In this document: one piece after another, positions 1 through 7,869 of the stretch
How positions within the stretch are numbered: position 1 is the stretch's first letter
Layout: each line of letters starts with the position of its first letter
Assembly (NCBI GenBank): GCA_030377895.1
Contig: JAUCGB010000020.1
Span: 1-47,085, forward strand
Reading direction: 5' to 3'
DNA length: 47,085 nt
Origin: Anaerolineales bacterium HSG24
Lineage (GTDB): Bacteria > Chloroflexota > Anaerolineae > 4572-78 > J111
Position numbers and translations under genes: made by a program
The notes under the pieces: model-generated
The model's database searches: none
Told to the model about the DNA's origin: nothing
What the model saw: only the letters and a program-made list of their open reading frames with translations

Positions 1-2
1 AA

Positions 3-857
3 TGGCCTTTTATGGTAGCGGCCAATGTCGGTATATTTGAACCCAATGAGCCGAATATCGTACCAGATGTGTTCATTAGTTTAGGCGTTCAAGTTACTCC
101 AGAATGGCAGAATAAGAAAAATCGCTCATACCTTATATCGGAGTTTGGCAAAGCTCCAGAGATAGCGGTAGAGATAATATCGAACAAAAAAGGTAATGAG
201 AATCGCAACAAAATGGCCCAATATGCCAGAATGGGTGTATTATACTATGTTATGTTTGACCCACTCTATCAGTTGAGCAATGAGATATTGCGGATGTATC
301 AACTTGATTCTCGAAGCGGGATGTATCAAGCCTTGAATCGGGCTTGGTTTCCAAAGTTGGGGTTAGGCTTGACGCTCTGGGAGGGTGAGTTTGAAGGTAC
401 CCATGCGATGTGGTTACGGTGGTGTAACAGTCAGGGTGAACTCATTCTCACTGGTGCAGAACGTGCTGAACGAGAACAGCAACGGGCTGAACAAGAACGG
501 CAACGAGCTGAACGAGAACAGCAACGAGCTGAACGAGAACAGCAACGGGCTGAACAAGAACAGCAACGGGCTGAACAAGAACAGCGTGATAAAGAAATAG
601 CTCTACGCCAAGCAGAGCAGGAACAGCATGATAAAGAAATGGCTCAACGTCAAGCCGAGCAGGAACGGCAACGGGCCGAGCAAGAACGACAGGATAAAGA
701 AATAGCTCAACGCCAGACCGAGCAGGAACGGCAAGCCAGCAATGAGCGAATATTGACCGTAGCTCGTAACCTATTAGCTTCGATGGATGATGAGGCAATC
801 AGTCAGGCGACAGGGCTTGAGGTTATGACTATCCAACAGTTGCGAATTGCGAATTAG
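3..857 (+). CDS. Uma2-family (DUF820) putative endonuclease, 5'-partial, with repeat-rich coiled-coil tail
   Basis: The reading frame is open to the window edge (W-P-F before the first Met at 12), so the N-terminus lies outside. The Uma2 core is clear. Counting from Met at 12, it has PDV (D19), VEIIS (E54), the K67 region N-K-M-A-Q-Y-A and GVLYYVMFDP, which fits the PD-(D/E)xK nuclease fold of this family. Residues ~149-250 are an almost pure Glu/Gln/Arg/Ala repeat, predicted to form a long coiled coil. The C-terminus ends in LASMDDEAISQATGL, a short helical tail often seen at the end of such proteins. Uma2 proteins are multicopy in cyanobacteria and Chloroflexota and their role is poorly known. 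A strong hairpin follows the gene. Confidence 0.87.
   Translation, partial: WPFMVAANVGIFEPNEPNIVPDVFISLGVQVTPEWQNKKNRSYLISEFGKAPEIAVEIISNKKGNENRNKMAQYARMGVLYYVMFDPLYQLSNEILRMYQLDSRSGMYQALNRAWFPKLGLGLTLWEGEFEGTHAMWLRWCNSQGELILTGAERAEREQQRAEQERQRAEREQQRAEREQQRAEQEQQRAEQEQRDKEIALRQAEQEQHDKEMAQRQAEQERQRAEQERQDKEIAQRQTEQERQASNERILTVARNLLASMDDEAISQATGLEVMTIQQLRIAN
462..587 (+). repeat. In-frame 21-bp tandem repeat, six units, inside the Uma2 gene
   Basis: Six consecutive 21-bp units of the form CGnGCTGAACnAGAACnGCAA encode heptads of the type RAEQEQQ. Units 3 and 4 are identical, and the rest differ at one to three positions. Weaker 24-27 bp relatives continue to about position 735. Because each unit is 7 codons, gain or loss of units keeps the frame and changes coiled-coil length. 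Confidence 0.9.
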
Positions 858-893
858 TGAATTATCCCCCTACGGAAGGCTTCGCTCTAAATG

Positions 894-933
894 AAAAAGT
901 GTCTCGTTTCCAACATGGAACGAGACACTTTTT
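894..933 (+). terminator. Rho-independent-type terminator after the Uma2 gene
   Basis: AAAAAGTGTCTCGTTTCC pairs with GGAACGAGACACTTTTT across a 5-nt loop, with a single T bulge. The descending arm ends in TTTTT and more T-rich sequence follows. It lies 36 bp after the Uma2 stop, on the correct side for termination. The spacer from 858 to 1394 holds no gene. Besides this hairpin it contains two CGCCTCACGTTTCA motifs (about 940 and 1001) and a dispersed repeat. Confidence 0.8.
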
Positions 934-1048
934 GTTTTCACGCCTCACGTTTCATGCCAACATCTACGAGAAGTTTCGCGCCTCGTAGGAGAAACGCAAC
1001 ACGCCTCACGTTTCACCTTCCACGTCCCAACCTCCATTTGACATTCAA

Positions 1049-1152
1049 TGGGAACACAATTGCTCAAGCAAACTCTGTTTGCGACTTGCAACATGCCAGA
1101 AACAGAGTTCATCTGGCAAATATGTTCCCAATCTGAAGATTGGGAACGAGGG
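1049..1152. repeat. Dispersed repeat family B, copy 1 (multi-hairpin)
   Basis: About 100 bp running from TGGGAACACAATTGCTCAAG to GATTGGGAACGAGGG. A second copy lies at 19372-19470 with roughly 85-90% identity by eye and one short indel. Internal hairpins include GTTCCCAATC-tgaa-GATTGGGAAC (perfect 10-bp stem) and CCAGA-n-TCTGG around AAACAGAG. Both copies are intergenic and no ORF is conserved between them. It is a structured non-coding repeat of unknown origin. Confidence 0.8.
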
Positions 1153-1199
1153 AGTAAACGGTTCATTTTGAGCAGTTCGTCTTTACAAATTAGGATAAT

Positions 1200-1228
1200 T
1201 TGCAAGATTATTCGATTTGGGCTATACT
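1200..1228 (+). promoter_or_regulatory. Candidate sigma70-type promoter for the FmdE-like gene
   Basis: TTGCAA at 1200-1205, a 17-bp spacer, then TATACT at 1223-1228. This would give an AT-rich leader of about 160 nt before the start at 1395. A very similar arrangement (TTGCAT, 16 bp, TATACT, then GCATTAAC/TATTAAC) precedes the kinase gene at 10943. This is a consensus match only. Confidence 0.5.
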
Positions 1229-1394
1229 TTTATTAACGTCCACTCTAAATCTTTAATTTTATAACTTTCTTTACTTCATGTCCTCCAAGAAAGTATTCTC
1301 CTTATATTTTTGACATAGGTGGCGTTGATTTTCGTTTTAGTCACAACGTTTATAAAACAATTTTTGACTACAATCAAAAAAGGAAAATAGAATT

Positions 1395-1991
1395 ATGCTA
1401 GTTAATGTGGAAAAACTTCTGGAAAAATCGGCTAATCTACACACTCATCTTTGCCCCCGTCAGGTTTTAGGAGTTCGGATGGGGTTGTTTGGCGGACAAA
1501 TACTAGACTTACCTGTACCCCAAAAAAATAAGCGGATGTTTGTTTTTATGGAAACCGATGGCTGTGGGGCGGACGGGGTGAGCATTGCCACCGGGTGCTG
1601 GATTGGTAAGCGTACTATGCGAGTGGTTGATTTTGGCAAGATGGCCGCTACCTTTGTTGATAGCTTAACCGAGCAGGCTATCCGAGTTATCCCACTTGCC
1701 ACTGCCCGCAAGCGAGCATGGGATTATGCCCCATCTGCATCTGATCGTTGGTCTGCTCAACTATCAGCCTATCAACAAATGCCTGATGAAGAACTGTTCA
1801 CCTATCAATATGTTACCTTAGCCGTCTCGTTGAGGTATATATTGAGTAGGCATGGCTATCGGGTCAACTGCGAAATATGTGGCGAAGAGATTATGAATGA
1901 GCGAGAAATAATCAGAGAAGAGACCGTTATGTGCCAATTCTGTGCGGGGTCGTGCTATTACAGTATTAAGGAGCAGGAAAGTAAGAAGTAA
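1395..1991 (+). CDS. FmdE-family protein with C-terminal four-cysteine zinc ribbon
   Basis: This 198-aa protein matches the FmdE family, named for formylmethanofuran dehydrogenase subunit E but widespread in non-methanogens. The N-terminal signature is H16-T-H18-L-C20-P followed by RQVLGVRMG, and the conserved loop METDGCGADGVSIATGC follows. The C-terminus is a zinc ribbon with CEIC at 159-162 and CQFC at 180-183, plus C187. A ribosome site AAAGGA lies about 10 nt before the ATG. No formylmethanofuran or molybdopterin genes are visible nearby, so the methanogenic name should not be read as function. A metal- or redox-related role is plausible, but the substrate is unknown. It is transcribed alone. 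Confidence 0.87.
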   Translation: MLVNVEKLLEKSANLHTHLCPRQVLGVRMGLFGGQILDLPVPQKNKRMFVFMETDGCGADGVSIATGCWIGKRTMRVVDFGKMAATFVDSLTEQAIRVIPLATARKRAWDYAPSASDRWSAQLSAYQQMPDEELFTYQYVTLAVSLRYILSRHGYRVNCEICGEEIMNEREIIREETVMCQFCAGSCYYSIKEQESKK

Positions 1992-2043
1992 AAACAAAAA
2001 GTCTAATTTCTTGACAGTAGCTTTATATGACTAGAAATTCCCG

Positions 2044-2090
2044 ATCCGCTATATGGTATTATAGATTCACAGATATACCATATAGCGGAT
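2044..2090. repeat. Perfect 16-bp inverted repeat (possible terminator)
   Basis: ATCCGCTATATGGTAT at 2044-2059 and its exact reverse complement at 2075-2090 flank a 15-nt loop. It lies 53 bp after the FmdE stop, with a short T run (TTTT) right after the second arm. A weak terminator is possible, but the length and symmetry also fit a small mobile palindrome. Confidence 0.6.
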
Positions 2091-2265
2091 TTTACAAATC
2101 GAAAGAAGTTGCACATGACGGCATAGTTCAAACTGAAAGGAATCAGCTTTACAAATTCGGCATGGCGATACCAGAGAACTTCTGCCGAGGAGAGAGCAGA
2201 AACGCACAATTTATTTTAGGAACGGGTATTAATTAACGGTAGCGTTGCCATGTTGACTGATGACC

Positions 2266-2531
2266 ATGTCACTCTGAGCGTAACGAAGTGGATAGAAGAG
2301 TCCCCCAAGAGCTTATAGGACGGGAGATTCCTCGGTTCCGTTACGCTATACCTCGGAATGACATGAGGTCTTATCAGTCAATAGGTCAGCACCACCTAAT
2401 TAACTTAGTCATGCTGGTAGTCTGCCTTCGACAAGACTTCGGCGTGAGCTTAGTCGGACGCTCAGGCGGCGGACGTAGCCTGAGCTTGTCGAAGGCGAAA
2501 CGCGCAACTTATTTAATTCCGATTCATTAGG
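2266..2531. repeat. Composite of two dispersed palindromic repeats upstream of aroA
   Basis: The 554-bp spacer from 1992 to 2545 holds no convincing gene. At 2266-2365, CTGAGCGTAACG is mirrored by CGTTACGC and CTCGGAATGAC, an inverted repeat of the type scattered in many Chloroflexota genomes. At 2426-2500, CCTTCGACAAG and CTTGTCGAAGG form a second palindrome around GCTCAGG. This is followed by the tail AACGCGCAACTTATTTAAT at ~2499-2517. That tail recurs at 21283 and 39499, and here it ends just before the aroA ribosome site. Confidence 0.7.
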
Positions 2532-2545
2532 AGCAACATCCCACA

Positions 2546-3844
2546 ATGGATAACATCACAATACCACAACTACAACAACCATTTGACGTGACAATCAAAA
2601 TCCCCGGCTGTAAAAGTATTACCAATCGGGTGCTAGTCATAGCTGCTTTGGCTGATGGTGAAACCGTTTTAGAGGAGGCCCTGTTTAGCGAAGACACCGA
2701 ACTATGTGTCAACTGCTTACGGGCGTTAGGGATTCCGGTTGAGGCCGACTCGACCACCAAGCAAATTACAATTCAAGGTCAAGGAGGGCAAATTCCGGCT
2801 GACCATGCCGATCTGTTTGTGGGGCTTTCGGGTACAACCGCTCGCTTCGTGACCGCCTTAGTCGCCTTGGGCGAGGGGCGTTATCAGTTTGACGGAATCC
2901 CCCGCATGCGAGAGCGTCCCATGGGAGACCTGCTGACGATACTTGAGCAACTTGGTACAACGGTTAATTATGATGGTGAGCGAGGCTTTATGCCCTACAG
3001 TATGCAGGCCAATCGCTTTCCGGGCGGACACCTCCAAATAGATGCCAGTAAAACCAGCCAACAGCTATCGGGCTTGCTGATGATTACGCCCTACGCCCAA
3101 CAGGACACCACCATACAGATTACCGACAAGTTAGTCTCAATCCCTTACATCGACATTACCTTGCAGATGATGCGTGATTTTGGCGTTGAGGCAACACATG
3201 ACAACTATAAACGATTCCATATTAAAGCTGGTCAGCGATATACCTCTCAACGCTATCTGATTGAACCGGATGCCTCAAACGCAACCTACTTCTTCGCCGC
3301 GGCTGCGCTGACGGGTAGTCGAATTAGAATCAACCATTTAACCAGCGCGTCCTGCCAAGGTGATGCCCAGTTTGTGCAGGTTTTGGCTGACATGGGTTGT
3401 CAAGTCACCGTGACTGATAGCTATACCGAACTGGTCGGGCCGGAGCAACTGCATGGGCTTGACATTGACCTGAATGGCATGTCGGACACCGTGCCGACTT
3501 TAGCCGCCATCGCCCCGTTTGCCGATTCGCCGGTCACGATTCGGAATGTGGAACATATCCGCTGGAAAGAAACCGACCGCATTAGCGCAGTAGTCACGGA
3601 GTTGAGACGATTAGGGGCAACCGTCGAGGCGTTTCAAGACGGTCTAAAAATATACCCTAGTCCCCTACAGTCCGCTGAAATTGAAACCTACAACGATCAT
3701 CGCATGGCTATGGCCTTTTCTGTGACTGGCTTGAAGGTCGAGGGGGTAGTGATTAAAGACCCAATCTGTACCCATAAAACCTACCCTGAATTCTTTAATC
3801 AGTTTTTAGATATTCAAAATCCTAAAGGTCTTAGAAACCTTTAG
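2546..3844 (+). CDS. aroA: 3-phosphoshikimate 1-carboxyvinyltransferase (EPSP synthase)
   Basis: The product joins shikimate-3-phosphate and phosphoenolpyruvate, the sixth step to chorismate, in the cytoplasm. At 432 aa it is the usual length. Motifs run in order: the substrate loop PGCKSITNR (K23, S24, R28), GLSGTTARF, DGIPRMRERPMGDL, DASKTSQQLSGL, the RWKETDRI loop and NDHRMAMAFSV. A Cys replaces the commoner Ser/Asp before K23. An AGGAG lies 12 nt before the ATG. The last residues, NPKGLRNL, and the stop codon fall inside a palindromic hairpin, so the tail beyond the normal YPEFF end may be repeat-derived. It heads a plus-strand block with aroK and aroB. Confidence 0.96.
   Translation: MDNITIPQLQQPFDVTIKIPGCKSITNRVLVIAALADGETVLEEALFSEDTELCVNCLRALGIPVEADSTTKQITIQGQGGQIPADHADLFVGLSGTTARFVTALVALGEGRYQFDGIPRMRERPMGDLLTILEQLGTTVNYDGERGFMPYSMQANRFPGGHLQIDASKTSQQLSGLLMITPYAQQDTTIQITDKLVSIPYIDITLQMMRDFGVEATHDNYKRFHIKAGQRYTSQRYLIEPDASNATYFFAAAALTGSRIRINHLTSASCQGDAQFVQVLADMGCQVTVTDSYTELVGPEQLHGLDIDLNGMSDTVPTLAAIAPFADSPVTIRNVEHIRWKETDRISAVVTELRRLGATVEAFQDGLKIYPSPLQSAEIETYNDHRMAMAFSVTGLKVEGVVIKDPICTHKTYPEFFNQFLDIQNPKGLRNL
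3822..3844. repeat. Hairpin overlapping the aroA stop codon
   Basis: CTAAAGGT at 3822-3829 pairs with ACCTTTAG at 3837-3844. The descending arm contains the TAG stop of aroA. No T tract follows, so it looks like a dispersed palindrome rather than a terminator. It could still modulate 3' stability or downstream expression. Confidence 0.6.
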
Positions 3845-3906
3845 AGTATGTGTTCCTGCTAAATTTTGGGATAACAAAAATAGTTTTTTAAAAGGATAAT
3901 TACATC

Positions 3907-4746
3907 ATGATTTTCGATTATGCTATTTTTAATGGCGAATTATTACCTGTTGACAAGGTGCAAATCTCTCTTTTCACCCGATCATTATATTACGGCTATG
4001 GTGTATTTGAATTTGTGAAGATTGATCAAGGGCAACCTTTTTATTTAGAGGAACACATTCGTCGCTTATTCAAATCTGCCATGATGCTAGACCTGAAACT
4101 AAAAGTTGATGCTGACACTCTGATGGCTTGGTTTCAGAAATTAATTGAAATCGACCCGCAGGTAACATGTAATATAAGAATCTTAGCTCTAGGAGAAATA
4201 GATGCTAATCCTGTGGTTGCAATGAAACCCGAACCTTTACGCATTTACCCAAAATCTTTTTATCAAGACGGTGCTACAGCTATTTTATGCGAAGGAGCGC
4301 GGGTTGTTCCTACTTGTAAAAGTCTAAACTATGTGGTGAACTATATGGCACGTCGTGAAGCTATTCGAGCAGGTGCGCTAGAGGCACTGCTTCATCATAA
4401 TGGCTATTTGGTTGAAGGTGCCTTCTCCAATTTTTTTATTGTTCAGCAAGGGCAACTTATTACTTCACCAGAATCAGAAGTACTTTCTGGCATTACTCGC
4501 AATTTGGTTATACAGATTATGCAGGAAACCGAATACCCCGTTATCGAAACGCAAATTTTGTTAGATTTATCACAGTATGAAGAATGTTTTATCACAACCA
4601 CCAGTATGCATGTGATGCCCATCACTCAAATCGATGGACAACTTGTGGGAGATGGTCAAGTAGGTACAATTACTAAAATGGCAATGTCTCAGTTTGAGAC
4701 CCACTATCAAGAAGTCATGGCGAAAAATATAGGTGAAAATAAATGA
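3907..4746 (+). CDS. Class IV PLP-dependent aminotransferase (BCAT/D-AAT/aminodeoxychorismate lyase type)
   Basis: A 279-aa fold type IV PLP enzyme. The catalytic lysine is K138 in CKSLNYVVNYMARREA. E170 in YLVEGAFSNFF and the GITR phosphate loop (195-198) are the other hallmarks. The family covers branched-chain and D-amino-acid transaminases and 4-amino-4-deoxychorismate lyase (PabC), which cannot be separated by eye. Its place between aroA and aroK, with a 4-nt ATGA overlap to aroK, makes PabC (p-aminobenzoate from chorismate) an attractive inference, but no pabA/pabB is seen. AAAGGA precedes the ATG by about 10 nt. Base composition is more AT-rich than in aroA or aroK. Confidence 0.9.
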   Translation: MIFDYAIFNGELLPVDKVQISLFTRSLYYGYGVFEFVKIDQGQPFYLEEHIRRLFKSAMMLDLKLKVDADTLMAWFQKLIEIDPQVTCNIRILALGEIDANPVVAMKPEPLRIYPKSFYQDGATAILCEGARVVPTCKSLNYVVNYMARREAIRAGALEALLHHNGYLVEGAFSNFFIVQQGQLITSPESEVLSGITRNLVIQIMQETEYPVIETQILLDLSQYEECFITTTSMHVMPITQIDGQLVGDGQVGTITKMAMSQFETHYQEVMAKNIGENK

Positions 4747-5264
4747 TGTTCGCACCCAATATCGTCCTAGCGGGTTTTATGGGCACGGGTAAATCAATCA
4801 TAGGGAAACAGTTGGCTCATAAACTCAGCCTCCCTTTTTTGGATATGGACGAGCTGATTGAGGAACGAGAAGGTCGCTCCATCAACCAGATTTTCGCGAC
4901 CGATGGCGAGCCGTACTTTAGGCAACTCGAAGTGGCGCTATGTCAGGAGTTGGCCAAGCGATCCGGCTCGGTGATTGCTACCGGTGGTGGAACTTTGATT
5001 CCAGAAGCTAATTTTAAGGTCATGGCCGAAACAGGGTTGGTTATCTGTCTCGATTGCGAACCAGATGCCCTCTGGCAACGCATTGGAGACAGTGAAAACC
5101 GGCCTATGTTGGCTGAACAAGATGAGACTCGCCTTAATCGTTTAATGAATCTATTAAAACAACGCCAACCGGCCTACCAACGGATTCCATACCACATCGA
5201 CGTAACCCACCACAGCCCCGTTGAACTAGTTGAGCAGATTATCAAAAATTTACCCTCGAGATGA
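4743..5264 (+). CDS. aroK: Shikimate kinase
   Basis: Phosphorylates shikimate with ATP, the step before AroA. At 173 aa the length is typical. The Walker A P-loop GFMGTGKS occupies 11-18. DMDELIEE gives shikimate/Mg ligands D34 and D36. The R60 region EPYFRQLE, the GGGT loop at 81-84 and the NRPML lid complete the family pattern. The start ATG overlaps the previous stop (ATGA). An alternative Met one codon later is possible. It is translationally coupled to the aminotransferase gene. Confidence 0.96.
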   Translation: MMFAPNIVLAGFMGTGKSIIGKQLAHKLSLPFLDMDELIEEREGRSINQIFATDGEPYFRQLEVALCQELAKRSGSVIATGGGTLIPEANFKVMAETGLVICLDCEPDALWQRIGDSENRPMLAEQDETRLNRLMNLLKQRQPAYQRIPYHIDVTHHSPVELVEQIIKNLPSR

Positions 5265-5325
5265 GCTTGACAATGTCAGATTATAAATATTTGTGATTAT
5301 TTTAGAAAACTGGAGGATAAACTGA

Positions 5326-5742
5326 ATGTCAAAACTACGTCCGCGATCCGTCGCCATCATTCTCAATAAGGATAAAATCCTCGTCATGTACCGTAACCGA
5401 AAAGGACGGGTATATTATGTCTTTCCCGGTGGTGGAATTGAACCGGATGAGACACCAGAACAAGCCTGCTTCCGAGAGGTGACAGAAGAAACGAGCCTCC
5501 AAGTTACCCTCTCAAAAAAGCTGTTTACGTTTGAAAATCAGGGAAATTTGGAGCATTATTTTTTGATGAGTCAGCCCCAGGGTCAGTTGAAACTCGGTGG
5601 GCCAGAACTGTTGAAACAATCGCCGGAGAATCAATATCGACTAGAATGGGTTTCACTCACAGAACTCCCTCATCTTGGAGTTTTTCCCCATGAGGTTATC
5701 GCACCCCTGTTAGAACATCTCACTTATACAAAAGGTAAATAA
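5326..5742 (+). CDS. Nudix hydrolase
   Basis: A small 138-aa Nudix protein with the box G36-x5-E42-x7-REVTEE (R50-E55). Ser57 stands where Gly is usual, and the box is otherwise complete, so catalysis on a nucleoside diphosphate derivative is likely. The N-terminus RPRSVAIILNKDKILVMYRN is the standard first strands. Substrate cannot be assigned. A strong GGAGG lies 10 nt before the ATG. It is co-directional with the shikimate genes but separated from aroK by 61 bp. Confidence 0.9.
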   Translation: MSKLRPRSVAIILNKDKILVMYRNRKGRVYYVFPGGGIEPDETPEQACFREVTEETSLQVTLSKKLFTFENQGNLEHYFLMSQPQGQLKLGGPELLKQSPENQYRLEWVSLTELPHLGVFPHEVIAPLLEHLTYTKGK

Positions 5743-5847
5743 GGCTATCAACGTAAGCCGAGACATGTAGCACAGGCTTCAGCCTGTGCCGTACACAGTC
5801 TAAAGACTGTGCTACGATATTATCTGTCGCACGTTAAGTTGATAGCC
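5743..5847. repeat. 105-bp cruciform element with terminal inverted repeats (MITE-like)
   Basis: The ends are GGCTATCAAC (5743-5752) and GTTGATAGCC (5838-5847), and pairing extends inward with one mismatch. Inside are two perfect hairpins, GCACAGGCT-tc-AGCCTGTGC (5770-5789) and CACAGTCT-aa-AGACTGTG (5794-5811). An alternative outer pairing is GTAGCAC with GTGCTAC. It would fold as a four-way junction. It begins one base after the Nudix stop codon and ends 10 bp before the methyltransferase start. Confidence 0.75.
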
Positions 5848-5857
5848 GTAAATAACA

Positions 5858-6691
5858 ATGAATATAGCAACTAATTTGATTTTAGGTGACTGTAAAGAAG
5901 AGTTAAAGGCACTTGATGATAATAGTATTGATTTAATTGTCACCTCACCGCCTTACGCTGATAGTCGCTCAAAGACTTATGGTGGGATTAAACCCGATAA
6001 ATATGTGGAATGGTTTCTACCCATTAGTAAAGAGTTACATCGAGTCTTAAAACCTGTCGGCACATTCATTTTGAATATCAAAGAAAAAGTCGTTAAAGGT
6101 GAGAGACATACTTATGTTATTGAGCTAATTTTAGCTCTGCGTAAACAAGGCTGGCTGTGGACAGAAGAGTTTATGTGGCATAAAAAGAACTCTTATCCCG
6201 GAAAATGGCCGAATCGGTTTCGGGATTCATGGGAGAGGTTGCTACAGTTCAATATCAATCGAAAGTTTAACATGTATCAAGAAGAAGTTATGGTTCCGAT
6301 GGGAGATTGGGCCAAAGGTAGATTAAAAAACTTAAGTGAAACCGATAAGATACGAGATACTTCTAAAGTTGGGAGTGGTTTTGGAAAAAATGTGTCTAAT
6401 TGGCTCACCCGAGATAAGGCTTATCCCACAAATGTTTTGCATAAGGCAACAGAATGTAATAACAAGAGTCATAGTGCGGCATTTCCAGAGTGGCTTCCAG
6501 AGTGGTTCATAAAACTCTTTACTCAGAAAAACGATTGGGTACTCGATCCATTTTCTGGTTCTGGAACTACGCTACATGTTGCTCAAAGATTGAGACGTAA
6601 TAGTGTGGGTATCGAAATCCTACCCAAATACCACATGATCGCTAAAGAGCGTGTAAAACTTCATCAACGCCAACTATTGATGGCCGCATAG
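5858..6691 (+). CDS. Site-specific DNA methyltransferase, N4/N6 beta-class, orphan
   Basis: A 277-aa amino-methyltransferase. The catalytic motif TSPPY (29-33) comes first and the SAM-binding motif DPFSGSGTT lies near residues 230-238, which is the beta-class order. SPPY, rather than DPPY, favours N4-cytosine modification. The middle part (WHKKNSYPGKWPNRFRDSWE) is probably involved in target recognition. No restriction endonuclease or specificity subunit is adjacent, so it is either an orphan regulatory methylase or a relic of a restriction-modification system. No good Shine-Dalgarno is visible before the ATG, and the palindromic element ends 10 bp upstream. Its AT-rich composition differs from aroB. 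Confidence 0.93.
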   Translation: MNIATNLILGDCKEELKALDDNSIDLIVTSPPYADSRSKTYGGIKPDKYVEWFLPISKELHRVLKPVGTFILNIKEKVVKGERHTYVIELILALRKQGWLWTEEFMWHKKNSYPGKWPNRFRDSWERLLQFNINRKFNMYQEEVMVPMGDWAKGRLKNLSETDKIRDTSKVGSGFGKNVSNWLTRDKAYPTNVLHKATECNNKSHSAAFPEWLPEWFIKLFTQKNDWVLDPFSGSGTTLHVAQRLRRNSVGIEILPKYHMIAKERVKLHQRQLLMAA

Positions 6692-6771
6692 ATTGGTCTT
6701 CGTTCACCCTACGTTTGTCAAACACAGAACTTATTTAGGAATGAGTACTAATTAACTACAGGATCATTATC

Positions 6772-7869
6772 ATGAATACAATTACAGTCACCCACCCAAC
6801 CGGAAGTTACCCGATTTATTTAGCAGAAAACGCCCTTAACCATGCTGGAACATGGCTGGCCGAGCTTGGTCATGCTGGTCGGTGTGCCGTCGTCACCAAT
6901 GAGACCGTCGGCCCGTTACATGGCTCGACTCTGTTAGCTAGTTTGCAGTCGGCAGGGTTTGAGCCGACCCAAATCGAGCTACCGGACGGCGAACAGTACA
7001 AAAATTTGGACACCGTCGCCAACCTATACAGCCAACTCATCGAAGCCAAGTTAGACCGTAATAGTCCGATTATCGCCTTGGGCGGTGGGGTCGTTGGGGA
7101 TACGGTTGGTTTTGCCGCAGCCAGTTATCTGCGCGGGGTGCCATTTGTGCAGATTCCCACCTCGTTGTTAGCCATGGTCGATGCCAGTGTGGGCGGTAAA
7201 ACGGGCGTGGATTTACCACAAGGCAAGAATCTGGTTGGGGCGTTCAAACAACCGGAGATGGTTCTCATCGACCCTAACGTTCTCAATACTTTGCCCGATG
7301 TGGAGTTTCGATCTGGCATGGCCGAGGTGCTTAAACATGGTGTGCTAAGTGGAGAATCGCTGTTTGAGGCGTTAGAAATCAACAGTCAGAAACCGGAGAC
7401 TCAAGCCAAACCACACTATATCTTGTCCACCGAACTCCTACATGATGCGGTGATGGTCAAGGTGGAGGTGGTACAAGAAGACCCGTTTGAAAAAGGCCGA
7501 CGGGGGATTCTGAATTTGGGGCATACCTTTGCCCATGCCTTTGAACGACTGGCAAATTTTGAAATGCGGCATGGAGATGCGGTTGCTATCGGCATGGTCT
7601 GCGCGACTCGGTTAGCCGTCCGACTGGGGCATTGCTCTGCCAAAACCGCGCACCGCATCGAAGCAGTGATTACCCAAGTGGGCTTACCAACCCAAATTCC
7701 CGACTATGCCCCAGCCGACATGTGGGCGGCAATGTTTACCGATAAAAAACGAGTTGGAAACACTGTGCGCTTTATTTTACCCATAACAATCGGAGATGTG
7801 GGTATTTTTACCGATGTGCAAGCTGAAGATGTGTTAGCGATTTTGGCTGGCGAATACGTGAATGTGTGA
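6772..7869 (+). CDS. aroB: 3-dehydroquinate synthase
   Basis: Converts DAHP to 3-dehydroquinate, the second step of the shikimate pathway, using NAD and a divalent metal. At 365 aa the length is normal. Motifs are LPDGEQYKN, the NAD loop GGGVVGD, IPTSLLAMVDASVGGKTGVD, KNLVGAFKQP, and the metal ligands in RSGMAEVLKHG, LGHTFAHAFE and HGDAVAIGM. AGGA precedes the ATG. The final codons (GEYVNV-stop) run into a tandem repeat, so the C-terminal few residues are set by repeat sequence. Confidence 0.97.
   Translation: MNTITVTHPTGSYPIYLAENALNHAGTWLAELGHAGRCAVVTNETVGPLHGSTLLASLQSAGFEPTQIELPDGEQYKNLDTVANLYSQLIEAKLDRNSPIIALGGGVVGDTVGFAAASYLRGVPFVQIPTSLLAMVDASVGGKTGVDLPQGKNLVGAFKQPEMVLIDPNVLNTLPDVEFRSGMAEVLKHGVLSGESLFEALEINSQKPETQAKPHYILSTELLHDAVMVKVEVVQEDPFEKGRRGILNLGHTFAHAFERLANFEMRHGDAVAIGMVCATRLAVRLGHCSAKTAHRIEAVITQVGLPTQIPDYAPADMWAAMFTDKKRVGNTVRFILPITIGDVGIFTDVQAEDVLAILAGEYVNV

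Noticed and set aside
462..587. Possible CRISPR-like array
   Set aside because: The units are contiguous 21-bp in-frame repeats without spacers and lie inside a coding region. The 7852 array likewise has no spacers.
448..798. Minus-strand 116-codon frame opposite the Uma2 tail
   Set aside because: It is the antisense reading of the 21-bp repeats and gives low-complexity valine/leucine repeats; the plus frame matches a known family.
1229..1394. Possible riboswitch in the AT-rich FmdE leader
   Set aside because: No convincing paired structure or known riboswitch core was seen in this stretch.
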